In this document: positions 53,519-62,808 of the stretch, one piece after another
How positions within the stretch are numbered: the stretch's first letter is position 1
How the letters are laid out: each line of letters begins with the position of its first letter
Assembly (NCBI RefSeq): GCF_009827455.1
Contig: NZ_WTYZ01000001.1
Span: forward strand, 1,621,001 to 1,685,000
Origin: Pontixanthobacter aestiaquae
Lineage (GTDB): Bacteria; Pseudomonadota; Alphaproteobacteria; Sphingomonadales; Sphingomonadaceae
Direction: 5' to 3'
Length of the DNA stretch: 64,000 nucleotides
Program-made: the position numbers and the translations under genes
Notes under the pieces: model-generated
Told to the model about the DNA's origin: nothing
Seen by the model: the letters and a program-made list of their open reading frames with translations, nothing else
Database searches by the model: none

Positions 53519-55189
53519 TTAGGCTTGATTGCGCTGCTGCGGTGTGCGCGGGAAGGCGCTTTCAGTCGGTTCTTCGGCGCGTTTGGGCGGTTCCCCGGCG
53601 CGCGAGAGCAGACCCTTGGGTTCGAGGCGCTTGCGGACATCTGCCGCGCTTTCCGGGCGGCCATAGTGGTAGCCTTGCGCTTTCATTGGCCCCTTGCCCT
53701 GCAAGGCTTCCAGAATACGCTCGTCTTCGACCCCTTCGGCAGTGATCGGCATCTTAAGACCATCACCCATCGAAATGATTGCGCTCACGATTTTCTCACA
53801 AGAATCTTCATCGGTTAACTCGCCGACAAAGCTGCGATCAATCTTTAACCGATCAAATGGCAGCGATCGCAATTGCGACAGGCTGGCATAGCCGGTGCCG
53901 AAATCATCAAGGCTGATTTTCACGCCCTGATTTTTCAGGCTGGTGATCATCGAGCGGACCACGCCAATATTTTCGTGAATGCAGCTTTCGGTAATTTCGA
54001 TCTCCAGCCGGCTTGGCGGGAAATTGTGCTTGACCAGAATCTTTAGCAGCTTTTGCGAGAACCACGGGTCGCGCAGCTGCACGGGCGAGATGTTGACCGA
54101 CAATGTCAGGTTGGGATCCCACTCCTTGGCGTCGGTAAGAGCTTGTTCGATAAGCTGTTCCGAGAGCTGGGCTATGACCCCGATTTCCTCGGCCACAGGG
54201 ATAAAGATGGTCGGGTTAACAATGCCCAACTCCGGTGATTTCCATCGCGCAAGCATTTCAAAGCCAACGAGCTTGCCAGTTTCAAGATCGATCTGTTGCT
54301 CGTAATATGGTACGAACTCGCCAGCCGAGATTCCGCGCCGGATGCCTGTTTCGATCTCATTGCGGAAGCGAAGCTCGTTTTCCATCGAAGATTCAAACCA
54401 GAAGTAGCGGTTTTTGCCTTGTCCCTTGGCATGGTACATCGCGATATCGCTCCGATGCATCAGTAGCTGGGCTTCGGGTTTTTCCTTGTCGCGCACATCG
54501 ATAGCGACGCTGGTTGCGATACCAACCGAAATGGTGATTTCGATTGACATACCGTCGATCACCTGTGGCTTTGCGACCCCTGCTATTAGCTGTGTCGCGA
54601 TCTGGTCGATGGTATCGGGTGAACGACTGTCAAATTTCAGCACGCAAGCAAATTCGTCTCCGCCGAGCCGAGCGAGCAGCGCTGTCGGCGGTAAGACCCG
54701 CCGCATCCGGTTGGCGGTGTTTTCCAATACTTCGTCACCGACCTTATGCCCGTTCAGGTCATTGATCTGTTTGAAATTGTCGAGATCGACCATCAAGAAA
54801 GCGGTCGCTTCGTGACCGTCTGCACAATCGGCGATTAACGCGTCGGTCGCGGGCATGATGCTGCGGCGGTTGAGGCAGCCTGTAAGCGGGTCGGTTTCTG
54901 CCAGCGTTTTGGCGGTTTCCTCAGCTTCACGGCGATGTTCGATTTCGACCACAAGTTCGCGATAACGGCGCATGCCGAAGATGATCAGCGCGATATTGAG
55001 CAGCAACGCATTGACAATGAAATTGTCCGGACCTTCTGTGCCCGACATCCAGCTTCTCAGGATTTGCGGAAGCACTGCGCTGCCGGTTCCCACAAACATC
55101 AGGATCGCGGCTACGGCTATGCCGAGCGCGACGATATCGCGCTCTATACGGCGCTTCGCCTTGCTGAGGTTAGTGTTCTTTTCCGACAT
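53519..55189 (-). CDS. membrane GGDEF-EAL protein, cyclic-di-GMP turnover
   Basis: The 556-residue protein has two N-terminal transmembrane helices (about 17-40 and 58-75), a GGDEF domain with intact RLGGDEF active site, and an EAL domain with FEML in place of EAL at the first motif, ESCIHEN, DDFGTGYASLSQL and EGVEDERILEAL. GGDEF makes and EAL degrades cyclic-di-GMP; the first Glu is kept, so phosphodiesterase activity is likely. No sensory domain is visible besides the short membrane loop. Two PilZ proteins in the window are possible readouts. Confidence 0.9.
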   Translation of the reverse strand: MSEKNTNLSKAKRRIERDIVALGIAVAAILMFVGTGSAVLPQILRSWMSGTEGPDNFIVNALLLNIALIIFGMRRYRELVVEIEHRREAEETAKTLAETDPLTGCLNRRSIMPATDALIADCADGHEATAFLMVDLDNFKQINDLNGHKVGDEVLENTANRMRRVLPPTALLARLGGDEFACVLKFDSRSPDTIDQIATQLIAGVAKPQVIDGMSIEITISVGIATSVAIDVRDKEKPEAQLLMHRSDIAMYHAKGQGKNRYFWFESSMENELRFRNEIETGIRRGISAGEFVPYYEQQIDLETGKLVGFEMLARWKSPELGIVNPTIFIPVAEEIGVIAQLSEQLIEQALTDAKEWDPNLTLSVNISPVQLRDPWFSQKLLKILVKHNFPPSRLEIEITESCIHENIGVVRSMITSLKNQGVKISLDDFGTGYASLSQLRSLPFDRLKIDRSFVGELTDEDSCEKIVSAIISMGDGLKMPITAEGVEDERILEALQGKGPMKAQGYHYGRPESAADVRKRLEPKGLLSRAGEPPKRAEEPTESAFPRTPQQRNQA

Positions 55190-55247
55190 ATCTCATCCGG
55201 CCAATATTGTCCGGAATTCCCCCTTACGGTACAACTTTCGGCACCTT

Positions 55248-55376
55248 ATGCCGCAGGGCATTGAAGAAGTGGTTAATATCGCCGATGAAGCGTTATCAGG
55301 CGACGTACTGACGGAAACGCTGTCGTCCGCCAACCGAACACCGATAGGAGCCTCGCAATGCCGCGATACTGGCTGA
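55248..55376 (+). CDS. possible 42-residue leader ORF before the EVE gene
   Basis: An ATG at 55248 opens a frame of 42 codons (MPQGIEEVVNIADEALSGDV..) that ends inside the first codons of the EVE gene, with a 19-bp overlap in another frame. Composition is protein-like, but no clear ribosome-binding site is seen. It could couple translation of the EVE gene or be a chance frame. Confidence 0.25.
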   Translation: MPQGIEEVVNIADEALSGDVLTETLSSANRTPIGASQCRDTG

Positions 55377-55768
55377 TGAAATCCGAACCCGACGCCTATA
55401 GCTGGGACGATTTAGTAGAAGAGGGGGAAGGTACATGGGACGGGGTCCGTAACCACCAGGCCAAGAATAATCTGGCGGCGATGGAGGTCGGCGATCAGGT
55501 GTTCTTCTATCACTCCAATGTCGGCCTTGAAATCGTGGGCATCGCCGAAGTGAGCGTGGCAGGAATTACTGATCCGACCGATCCAACCGGCAAATGGGCC
55601 GCCGTCAAGATCGTCCCCAAGCAGAAATTACCGAGCACCGTGACATTGAAACAAGCGAAAGCCGATCCGGAACTCGCCGAGATGGAATTGGTCAAATTGA
55701 TGCGCCTATCGGTGAGCGAAGTCCGCCCGGCGGAATGGAAGCATATTCTCAAACTCGCCGGAATCTAA
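55358..55768 (+). CDS. EVE domain-containing protein
   Basis: The 136-residue protein is a complete EVE (YTH-like) domain: MPRYWLMKSEPDAYSWDDL, WDGVRNHQAKNNLAAMEVGDQVFFYHSN and the GPAEWKHILKLAG-type end. EVE domains are thought to bind modified bases in DNA or RNA; the target here is unknown. The start is preceded by TAGGAG. The last codons and stop belong to a three-copy 13-bp tandem repeat. Confidence 0.9.
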   Translation: MPRYWLMKSEPDAYSWDDLVEEGEGTWDGVRNHQAKNNLAAMEVGDQVFFYHSNVGLEIVGIAEVSVAGITDPTDPTGKWAAVKIVPKQKLPSTVTLKQAKADPELAEMELVKLMRLSVSEVRPAEWKHILKLAGI

Positions 55769-55794
55769 CGCCGGAATCTAACGCCGGAATCCAG
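55756..55794 (+). repeat. 13-bp tandem repeat, three copies, spanning a stop codon
   Basis: CGCCGGAATCTAA occurs at 55756-55768 and 55769-55781, and as CGCCGGAATCCAG at 55782-55794. The first copy holds the last codons and TAA stop of the EVE gene. The third has two changes, as if older. Confidence 0.9.
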
Positions 55795-55901
55795 CACGGC
55801 GTGCGCCCGGTTTTGCATAACCGGGATGCTTAATGTCCCATCATGCGACGGTCATAATTCCGGCACAGCACGATGGTTAGCGATGCGTTAACGCCTATCG
55901 C

Positions 55902-56093
55902 ATGAGAAGATCACTAGTTCTTACCGACGAAACTGCGGGCCATCCGTTTCTCGCCTCGCTGCCTCCGCATATTCGTGCGCAAGTGCCGCCTGTAAAAGCG
56001 CGCACAGGTTTGCGGCTGACCCGAGACGACATTCGCGGGTTCGTGGCAGCTTATCTCGGATGCTTCGTCGCGGTATCGATCTTTATCAGTTAG
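55902..56093 (+). CDS. small C-terminally anchored membrane protein, function unknown
   Basis: A 63-residue frame: a polar and basic N-terminal part (residues 1-43) and one C-terminal transmembrane helix (IRGFVAAYLGCFVAVSIFIS). No ribosome-binding site of strength is visible. The gene is convergent with the MFS gene and overlaps its end by eight bases. Composition is protein-like; no family recognised. Confidence 0.5.
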   Translation: MRRSLVLTDETAGHPFLASLPPHIRAQVPPVKARTGLRLTRDDIRGFVAAYLGCFVAVSIFIS

Positions 56094-57417
56094 CTTCGGC
56101 TTCCGCCGCGGCTGCCGCGTCAAGCTCGGCTTTGTAAAGGCGCCGCCCCAGCCATGCCGAGAACAGGCACATAAAGGCGCTCATCAGCAGCTGCTCAGTG
56201 ATCGAAATGCCCGCCATGTTGAGGCCCATCGCGGCGAGCGAACCAACCACCATCGCGCCCGAATTGACAATGTTGTTTGCCGCGATCGTACGTGCGGCGT
56301 GTTCTGGCGCTGCGCGGGTCGTGAGGAATGCGTAGAGCGGCACCACAAACATTCCGCCGGACACTGCTATTCCGAGCAAGCTCAGCAACAAGAAACTTGC
56401 CATTGGCCAAGCGAGAAATTCGGTGACGCCGAGCATCTCGGTGGGTTTATCCGCGCCCCACAGCACCGATACAAAATAGAATGCGACGACAAACACGCCC
56501 ATAAAGATGACCGAGATGGGTGAGTAGCGGGCCGACACTTTGCCTTTCAGCAAGGCATTGATCGCCACTGATCCAATGGCAACGCCAACCGAGAATACGA
56601 CCAGAAACAGGCTTGCCACAGCAGGCTCTGCCATGATGACATTCTTGGCGAGCGGGACGAACTGGATGAACAACACCGCACCAATGGTCCAGAAGAAGCT
56701 GATTGCGAGAATTGCGTAGTACACCTCGCGATTATGCATCGTTTCGCGGACCAGATGGACCGAGGCGCGGAAAATGTTCCAATCGAGCTTTTCCGGGTGT
56801 CCTTCTTGCGGAGGTGCGTCTGGCACTTGGCGACTGACAAAATAGCCGATGATCGCGGTGACGATAATTCCGATGGCCGCATATTCGACAGCGATCCACC
56901 CGGCGAGAATAGTACCGGCGAGAATGGCGATGTAGGTTCCAGCTTCGACGAGCCCTGTGCCGGCGAGCACTTCGTTCTTCTTAAGGTGCTGAGGTAGAAT
57001 AGCGTATTTGATTGGCCCCAAAAACGTCGATTGAACGCCGGTCAGAAACAAGGCAAGCAATAGCAGTGGTATCGCGATTGCCTCGACTGCAATACCCTTC
57101 CACGCAAGATACAGGCCGGTCGCGCCAATCAGCATCAGCACTATCTCGCACGCTTTGACCGTACGTATTATCTTCGCCTTGTCGCGCATATCGGCCAATT
57201 GTCCGGCAAGTGCCGACAGGAGAAAGAACGGCAGAATGAACAGACCCGATGCGACCGCGCTGAAGGTCCCTTCCGAACTGGGCGAATTATACACCTGATA
57301 GACCACAAACAGGACCATCGCGTTCTTATAGAGATTGTCGTTGAAGGCGTTGAAAAGCTGAGTCACAAAGAGCGGCAGAAAGCGCCGTTTACGCAGCAGA
57401 TGCGTTGTTGTGGTCAT
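56086..57417 (-). CDS. MFS transporter, LplT-like
   Basis: The start at 57417 (MTTTTHLLRKRRFLPLFVTQ) gives 443 residues and 12 transmembrane helices. The LFNAFNDNLYKNAMVLFVVY start, ADMRDKAKIIRTVKACE loop and the FLGPIKYAILPQHL segment place it in the LplT lysophospholipid-transporter group, here without the acyltransferase partner on the same polypeptide. It may move lysophospholipids across the inner membrane. It is close to pgsA on the other strand. Confidence 0.85.
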   Translation of the reverse strand: MTTTTHLLRKRRFLPLFVTQLFNAFNDNLYKNAMVLFVVYQVYNSPSSEGTFSAVASGLFILPFFLLSALAGQLADMRDKAKIIRTVKACEIVLMLIGATGLYLAWKGIAVEAIAIPLLLLALFLTGVQSTFLGPIKYAILPQHLKKNEVLAGTGLVEAGTYIAILAGTILAGWIAVEYAAIGIIVTAIIGYFVSRQVPDAPPQEGHPEKLDWNIFRASVHLVRETMHNREVYYAILAISFFWTIGAVLFIQFVPLAKNVIMAEPAVASLFLVVFSVGVAIGSVAINALLKGKVSARYSPISVIFMGVFVVAFYFVSVLWGADKPTEMLGVTEFLAWPMASFLLLSLLGIAVSGGMFVVPLYAFLTTRAAPEHAARTIAANNIVNSGAMVVGSLAAMGLNMAGISITEQLLMSAFMCLFSAWLGRRLYKAELDAAAAAEAEAN

Positions 57418-57559
57418 GAATCCCCGCGCCAAAGCTTCTGGTCCGAAACCAGTAATTCGGCCGGTCTAAAGGTTTGCAGCGCCTGAACAAGAGCTAAGAG
57501 CGTGAACAAGCGGAAACTGGTGCTTTTGCACTGTGCCATACTGCGGTAAGGGCGGCGTG

Positions 57560-58168
57560 ATGTTGACCTTGCCAAACATTCTGACCCTGTCGCGTATTGT
57601 TGCGGTCCCGCTGCTTGCGGGCTTGCTTTGGTGGCCTGATTGGCGGCTTGGATATGCGCTGGCCACCGTGCTCTACGCGCTGATGGCGATTACGGACTAT
57701 TTCGACGGCTATCTGGCGCGGTCGAGTGGTGCGGTGTCAAAATTGGGGATCTTTCTCGATCCGATTGCGGACAAGATCATGGTCGCTGCAGTCATTCTGG
57801 TGCTTACTGCACAGGGGTATCTTCGCGGACCTTATGTGGGTGATTTGCATGTCATCGCAGGATTGATCATCTTGATGCGGGAAATCGCGGTTTCCGGCCT
57901 GCGCGAATTTCTGGCGGGCCTCCAGGTATCGGTTCCAGTCACCAAGCTGGCAAAATGGAAAACCACATTGCAACTGATTGCGCTGGGTGCACTGATCTTT
58001 GGTGGCGCCGTTCACGGACCGCCACCGGTATTGCTCGAAAATGCGGCACGGCCTTTGTCAGAGCAATGGATACATCTGGTGGGGTTGGGCAGCCTGTGGG
58101 GTGCCGCGATCCTGACGGTTATTACCGGCTGGGATTATTTGCGGGTCGGCCTCAAACATATGGATTGA
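57560..58168 (+). CDS. pgsA: CDP-diacylglycerol--glycerol-3-phosphate 3-phosphatidyltransferase
   Basis: Start at 57560 (MLTLPNILTLSRIVAVPLL), behind TAAGGGCGG; 202 residues. The signature DYFDGYLARSSGAVSKLGIFLDPIADK holds the catalytic aspartates of the CDP-alcohol phosphotransferase family. It makes phosphatidylglycerol phosphate from the CDP-diacylglycerol supplied by cdsA. It is divergent from the LplT-like gene. Confidence 0.93.
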   Translation: MLTLPNILTLSRIVAVPLLAGLLWWPDWRLGYALATVLYALMAITDYFDGYLARSSGAVSKLGIFLDPIADKIMVAAVILVLTAQGYLRGPYVGDLHVIAGLIILMREIAVSGLREFLAGLQVSVPVTKLAKWKTTLQLIALGALIFGGAVHGPPPVLLENAARPLSEQWIHLVGLGSLWGAAILTVITGWDYLRVGLKHMD

Positions 58169-58193
58169 GGCAGGCGCAATGGGGCGGTCGAGC

Positions 58194-58574
58194 TTACTCG
58201 ATCATTCCGGCTGCTTGCGCGCGAATTTCAACCAGCGGGATTCCGAAACGGTCGCGCGGGTCGTTGCGGTCGAACTCTTCGTCTTCGGAATAGCCAAAAT
58301 GCTCGACCACTTTCTGGTGCAGCGGCAGATCAAACTTGATTCCGGCATTCTTGCTAACGCGCCACACGATGCGTCCGGGCATTGCAATCTTGTTTGTGAG
58401 ATTAATCTCGACCTCAGAGCCTTCCTGAGCAAGCTTTTCATCGGTTTCGATCATGCAACCGCCGCTTGAGAGGTTGTATAGCGAGGCGACAACGCCTTTG
58501 CCATCAATGCGGCAGTCAATTTCCTGATCAACTCTGAAGCGATTATATGAACGCATGTCCCGATCCTGTTTCAT
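58194..58574 (-). CDS. PilZ domain protein, second in the window
   Basis: A 126-residue single PilZ domain: arginine patch in RSYNRFRVDQEIDCRI near residue 8, and NLSSGGCMIE at about 34 for the second loop. These match the RxxxR and [D/N]xSxxG pattern, so cyclic-di-GMP binding is likely. The C-terminal tail (HFGYSEDEEFDRNDPRDRFG) is acidic. It may read the output of the GGDEF-EAL protein. Confidence 0.83.
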   Translation of the reverse strand: MKQDRDMRSYNRFRVDQEIDCRIDGKGVVASLYNLSSGGCMIETDEKLAQEGSEVEINLTNKIAMPGRIVWRVSKNAGIKFDLPLHQKVVEHFGYSEDEEFDRNDPRDRFGIPLVEIRAQAAGMIE

Positions 58575-58651
58575 TTTCCTAGCCGGTTATGCGTAGCTTA
58601 GAATTCACCAATAAAGAGTAAATCTGGCGGTTCGGGACCGGGTTCAACCCT

Positions 58652-59548
58652 TCATCCCGCTTTAAGTTCCTGCGCTAACAGCTTGAACTCATCTGCCCGG
58701 GGCGAGTTTTTGCGCCACACCAACGCAATTTCGCGGGTTGGATTTGCGGCTTTCAGCGGGCGGACGACGACATCCGTGCCGATAAGAATGCCGGAATCGA
58801 TCGCCATTTCGGGCAGCATGGTCATTCCCAGGTGATTGTCGACCATTTGCACCAGCGTGTGCAGGCTGGTGCCGATCATAGTCGCACTTGTGCCCAATTC
58901 GGGACGATTGCACGCCGCAAGCGCATGCTCTTTCAGGCAGTGGCCATCTTCAAGCAGTAACAACTGCCCACCGTCGATCATTGACGCGGTGATCTCCTTG
59001 GGCGGATCGCGCGGATCGTCCTTGGGCAGCGCAACGAAGAGCTGGTCATTCGCAATATGTTCGGACTCGATCTCACCGCAAGGAAAGGGGAGCGCCAGCA
59101 GCACACAATCCGCGCGCCCATGGTGGAGCGACTCGATTGCATCCGCGCTGGTTTCTTCGCGCAGGAATAGTTTGAGGGCAGGGCGTTCTTTACGGAGACG
59201 GGGCAAGATACGCGGCAGCATGAACGGCGCGATCGTCGGGATAACGCTCATCCGCAATTCGCCCGACAATGGTTTGCCGGAGGCCTGAACAAGTTCGCTG
59301 AGCTCTTCAGCCTCGCGTAGCAGCCGGTGTGCCTTTTCGACCACAGAATTGCCGAGCGGCGTGAACCGTACGACGCGCCGGCTACGCTCGACCAGCGTTA
59401 CGCCCAGCAGTGTTTCCAACTCGCGGATGCCGGCTGACAGCGTCGATTGCGAAACAAAGCTCGCCTCCGCAGCGCGCCCGAAATGGCCGTGCTCATGCAG
59501 CGCAACCAGATATTGCAGCTGCTTGATGGTGGGGAGGTAAGTGCTCAC
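58652..59548 (-). CDS. oxyR: OxyR-type LysR regulator of hydrogen peroxide response
   Basis: The 298-residue protein has an N-terminal LysR winged helix (LVALHEHGHFGRAAEASFVSQSTLS) and a regulatory domain with the redox pair C204 and C213 in LEDGHCLKEHALAAC, matching the C199/C208 pair of E. coli OxyR in position and context. Peroxide forms a disulfide and switches on antioxidant genes. The start is a GTG that shares one base with the rnd stop (TAGTG), so both genes are on one transcript. Confidence 0.92.
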   Translation of the reverse strand: MSTYLPTIKQLQYLVALHEHGHFGRAAEASFVSQSTLSAGIRELETLLGVTLVERSRRVVRFTPLGNSVVEKAHRLLREAEELSELVQASGKPLSGELRMSVIPTIAPFMLPRILPRLRKERPALKLFLREETSADAIESLHHGRADCVLLALPFPCGEIESEHIANDQLFVALPKDDPRDPPKEITASMIDGGQLLLLEDGHCLKEHALAACNRPELGTSATMIGTSLHTLVQMVDNHLGMTMLPEMAIDSGILIGTDVVVRPLKAANPTREIALVWRKNSPRADEFKLLAQELKAG

Positions 59549-60780
59549 TACTCGGCGGCGACCCCGGCTTCATCTCCGGTACTGTCGTCGGCCGCATCGA
59601 GCATATCCGCGCGCATATCATCGACGCTGCTCATCACCAGTTTTCCGTCGACCACGGCGAAGCCGGTTTTGCCTTCGACCAGAGCGAGCGCGTCCTTGCC
59701 GAACACTTCGTAGCGCCAGCCTTTCAGAATCGGCAAATCGCGAATACCTGCGGCAAGGGCTTCCATTTCGTCCGATTTGGTCAAGAGGCGGCTGGCCACG
59801 TCGATTTCGCGTGCGCGGATTTTGAGGAGCAGTTTGAGCAGATCGGCGACCAAGGCGCCTTCTTTGCCCAGCGGCGCGCCGCGCTTGTTTTTGACCGGCA
59901 TTTCCTCTTTCGGAAGCGGTTCTGCGTCGGCCAACACTTTCATCAATCGCTTGCCGATGTCGTTTTCGCGCCACGCATTCGAGAGACCGCGGACTTTCGC
60001 AAGATCAGCCTGTTTCTTCGGAGGATGCGATGCGATGTCTGCCAAAGTCTCATCGCGCATGATCCGGCCGCGCGGTATGTCCTTGTGCTGCGCTTCGCCT
60101 TCGCGCCAAGCGGCTAGACCTTTCAACCGGCCAAGCACCTGCGGATTGCGGCCCTGCGAACGGATCCGCCGCCATGCATTGTCCGGATCATTGCGGTAGT
60201 TTTCCGGATCGGCGAGCTTTTCCATCTCGGCATTGAGCCATCCGCCGCGACCCGTTTTGATCAGCTTCTTCAGCATCAGCGGGAAGATTTCGGACAGGTG
60301 CGTCACGTCGCCAATCGCATATTCGATCTGGCGGTCGGTCAGCGGGCGGCGGCTCCAATCGGTAAAGCGCGCGCCTTTATCGACAGTCGTGCCGAGCCAG
60401 CTTTCAACCAGATTGGCATAACCGATCTGCTCGCTCTGGCTGATCGCCATCATCGCGATCTGTGTGTCGAAGATCGGATGCGGGGTTTTTCCGGTAAGGT
60501 TATAGATAATCTCCACATCCTGACCGCCCGCGTGGAAGATTTTGAGGACGTCCTCATTGTCGCACATCAGATCGAGCAGGCTGGTCAGATCGATCCCGTC
60601 GGCCAGCGGATCAATCGCGGCGGCTTCTTCATCATTGGCGATCTGCACCAGGCAGAGTTCCGGGTAATAGGTGTTCTCGCGCATGAATTCCGTATCGACG
60701 GTGACAAATTCAGATTGTGCGAGGCGGGCGACCAAATCATCGAGAACTTCGGTCGTGGTAATCAAATCATGTATTTTCAT
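59548..60780 (-). CDS. rnd: ribonuclease D
   Basis: The 410-residue exonuclease has the DEDD motifs: VTVDTEFMREN (D29, E31), LHDGGQDVEI-type HAGGQDVEIIYNL, and YAIGDVTHL, followed by HRDC domain sequence (GRIMRDETLADIASHPPKK). It trims tRNA and other structured RNAs from the 3-prime end. It is followed by oxyR at a one-base overlap, and is divergent from aspS. Confidence 0.93.
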   Translation of the reverse strand: MKIHDLITTTEVLDDLVARLAQSEFVTVDTEFMRENTYYPELCLVQIANDEEAAAIDPLADGIDLTSLLDLMCDNEDVLKIFHAGGQDVEIIYNLTGKTPHPIFDTQIAMMAISQSEQIGYANLVESWLGTTVDKGARFTDWSRRPLTDRQIEYAIGDVTHLSEIFPLMLKKLIKTGRGGWLNAEMEKLADPENYRNDPDNAWRRIRSQGRNPQVLGRLKGLAAWREGEAQHKDIPRGRIMRDETLADIASHPPKKQADLAKVRGLSNAWRENDIGKRLMKVLADAEPLPKEEMPVKNKRGAPLGKEGALVADLLKLLLKIRAREIDVASRLLTKSDEMEALAAGIRDLPILKGWRYEVFGKDALALVEGKTGFAVVDGKLVMSSVDDMRADMLDAADDSTGDEAGVAAE

Positions 60781-60958
60781 GTCATTCTTTACTATGCGGG
60801 CGGAGTACCGCCACTCGGGACCCGCATCGGCGTTCTGTCACCTTGACAAAACCCCGCGGTTCCCCTGTTAGCGCGCCCATAGATTAGAGCGCTTGATTAA
60901 GCACGGGCGCAAACGCCGTGCCCATAGCGTCATAGCCTGCAAATTGGAAAGATATTAG

Positions 60959-62746
60959 ATGCACGCCTATCGTACCCACAACTGCGCAGCCTTGACCAAG
61001 GCAAATGTCGGCGAAACCGTCCGTTTGTCGGGCTGGATTCACCGCAAACGCGACCATGGCGGCGTGTTGTTCGTCGATTTGCGCGATCATTTCGGGCTGA
61101 CTCAGATTGTTGCCGATGAAGATTCGCCAGCATTGCCGATTCTCGATGGTTTGAAGCTGGAAAGCGTTGTCACCATTGATGGCGAAGTGAAAGCGCGCGC
61201 AGAAGGTACAACCAACAACAATCTGCCAACAGGCGATATCGAAGTGTTCGCACGCTCGGTCACAGTGCAGTCGAAAGCCAACGAATTGCCGCTGCCAGTG
61301 GCGGGTGAGCAGGATTATCCTGAAGATATCCGCCTGAAATACCGCTTCATCGATCTGCGCCGTGAGACGATGCATAACAACATCATGCTGCGCAGTCAGG
61401 TGATCGCCTCGATCCGCCGCCGCATGACCGATCAAGGCTTCAACGAAATCCAGACACCTATTCTGGCAGCATCCAGCCCCGAAGGCGCGCGTGACTATCT
61501 GGTGCCCAGCCGCCTGCATCCCGGCAGCTTCTATGCGCTTCCGCAAGCGCCACAGATGTTCAAGCAGCTGCTGATGGTTGCCGGTTTCGACCGCTATTTC
61601 CAGATCGCACCGTGCTTCCGCGACGAAGATCTGCGCGCCGACCGTAGCCCGGAATTCTACCAGCTCGACCTCGAGATGAGCTTCGTAACGCAGGAAGACG
61701 TGTTTCAGGCGCTTGAGCCTGTACTCGCAGGCGTGTTCGAAGAATTTGCAGAAGGTAAGAGTGTCACGCCATCCGGTGAATTCCCGCGCATCCCTTACAA
61801 AGAAGCGATGCTCAAATATGGCAGCGACAAGCCTGATTTGCGCAACCCGCTCTTGATCAGCGATGTCACCAGCCACTTTACGACGTCGGGCTTTGGCCTG
61901 TTCGAGAAGATCGTTGGCGGGGGCGGTGTGGTTCGCGTGGTTCCTGCACCCAAGACCAACGAGAAGAGCCGCAAGTTCTTCGACGATATGAACAATTGGG
62001 CGCGCGGCGAAGGTTTTGCCGGTCTGGGCTATGTCACCCGCAAGGGCGGCGAGTTCGGCGGTCCGATCGCCAAAAACCACGGTCCTGATCTGATGGCGAA
62101 GCTTTATGACGAGCTCGGCCTCGGCGATGATGACGGTCTGTTCTTTGCTGCTGGTAAAGAGAAGGAAGCGGCCAAGCTCGCCGGTGCTGCGCGTACCCGC
62201 GTCGCTGAAGAGCTCGAGCTGATCGAAGAAGGCTGCTTCAAATTCTGCTGGATCGTCGACTTCCCGATGTTCGAATATGACGAAGAGCAGAAGAAGGTCG
62301 ATTTCAGCCACAACCCGTTTTCGATGCCGCAAGGCGAGATGGAAGCGCTGGAAACGCAGGACCCGCTCGATATCCTCGCTTGGCAGTATGACATCGTCTG
62401 CAACGGCTATGAGCTGTCCAGCGGAGCGATCCGGAACCACAAGCCGGAGATCATGTACAAGGCATTTGAGGTCGCGGGTTACGACAATGCGACTGTCGAC
62501 AAGGAATTTGGTGGCATGATCGAGGCGTTCAAACTGGGCGCACCGCCGCATGGTGGCTCCGCACCGGGCATCGACCGCATAGTAATGCTGCTCGCTGATG
62601 AACCGAACATTCGCGAAGTCATTGCATTCCCGCTCAACCAGAAAGCGCAAGATTTGATGATGGGCGCGCCAAGCAGCGTTTCGAACGCTCAACTGCGCGA
62701 TGTGCATATCCGCGTGGTCGAGCCGCCGAAGCCGGCGGGTGAGTAA
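60959..62746 (+). CDS. aspS: aspartate--tRNA(Asp/Asn) ligase, likely non-discriminating
   Basis: The 595-residue class IIb enzyme has the OB-fold anticodon domain, the GAD insertion and motif 3 GIDRIVMLL. In the anticodon domain H33 (HRKRDHGG) and G83 (AEGTTNNN) replace the Leu30 and Lys residues of E. coli AspRS; the same His and Gly pair marks non-discriminating AspRS such as that of Pseudomonas, which also charges tRNA-Asn. GatCAB would then amidate it. Motif 2 is in [14 protein letters not shown]. It ends before a bidirectional terminator. Confidence 0.9.
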   Translation: MHAYRTHNCAALTKANVGETVRLSGWIHRKRDHGGVLFVDLRDHFGLTQIVADEDSPALPILDGLKLESVVTIDGEVKARAEGTTNNNLPTGDIEVFARSVTVQSKANELPLPVAGEQDYPEDIRLKYRFIDLRRETMHNNIMLRSQVIASIRRRMTDQGFNEIQTPILAASSPEGARDYLVPSRLHPGSFYALPQAPQMFKQLLMVAGFDRYFQIAPCFRDEDLRADRSPEFYQLDLEMSFVTQEDVFQALEPVLAGVFEEFAEGKSVTPSGEFPRIPYKEAMLKYGSDKPDLRNPLLISDVTSHFTTSGFGLFEKIVGGGGVVRVVPAPKTNEKSRKFFDDMNNWARGEGFAGLGYVTRKGGEFGGPIAKNHGPDLMAKLYDELGLGDDDGLFFAAGKEKEAAKLAGAARTRVAEELELIEEGCFKFCWIVDFPMFEYDEEQKKVDFSHNPFSMPQGEMEALETQDPLDILAWQYDIVCNGYELSSGAIRNHKPEIMYKAFEVAGYDNATVDKEFGGMIEAFKLGAPPHGGSAPGIDRIVMLLADEPNIREVIAFPLNQKAQDLMMGAPSSVSNAQLRDVHIRVVEPPKPAGE

Positions 62747-62753
62747 CTCATAG

Positions 62754-62786
62754 AAAAGGGCGCGAAGTGAACCTCGCGCCCTTTTT
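62754..62786. terminator. bidirectional terminator between aspS and the DUF2383 gene
   Basis: AAAAGGGCGCGA (62754-62765) pairs with TCGCGCCCTTTT (62774-62785) over 12 bp with an 8-base loop, then T. The A run on the left gives a T run on the other strand, so it serves the two convergent genes. Confidence 0.92.
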
Positions 62787-62808
62787 AATTTAAAATCGTG
62801 TTTGCGGA

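Noticed and set aside
60884-62707. Long open frame on the minus strand opposite aspS (about 600 codons)
   Set aside because: It is the shadow of a high-GC coding strand. aspS has all family motifs on the plus strand, and the antisense product is rich in Arg, His and Cys without domain logic.
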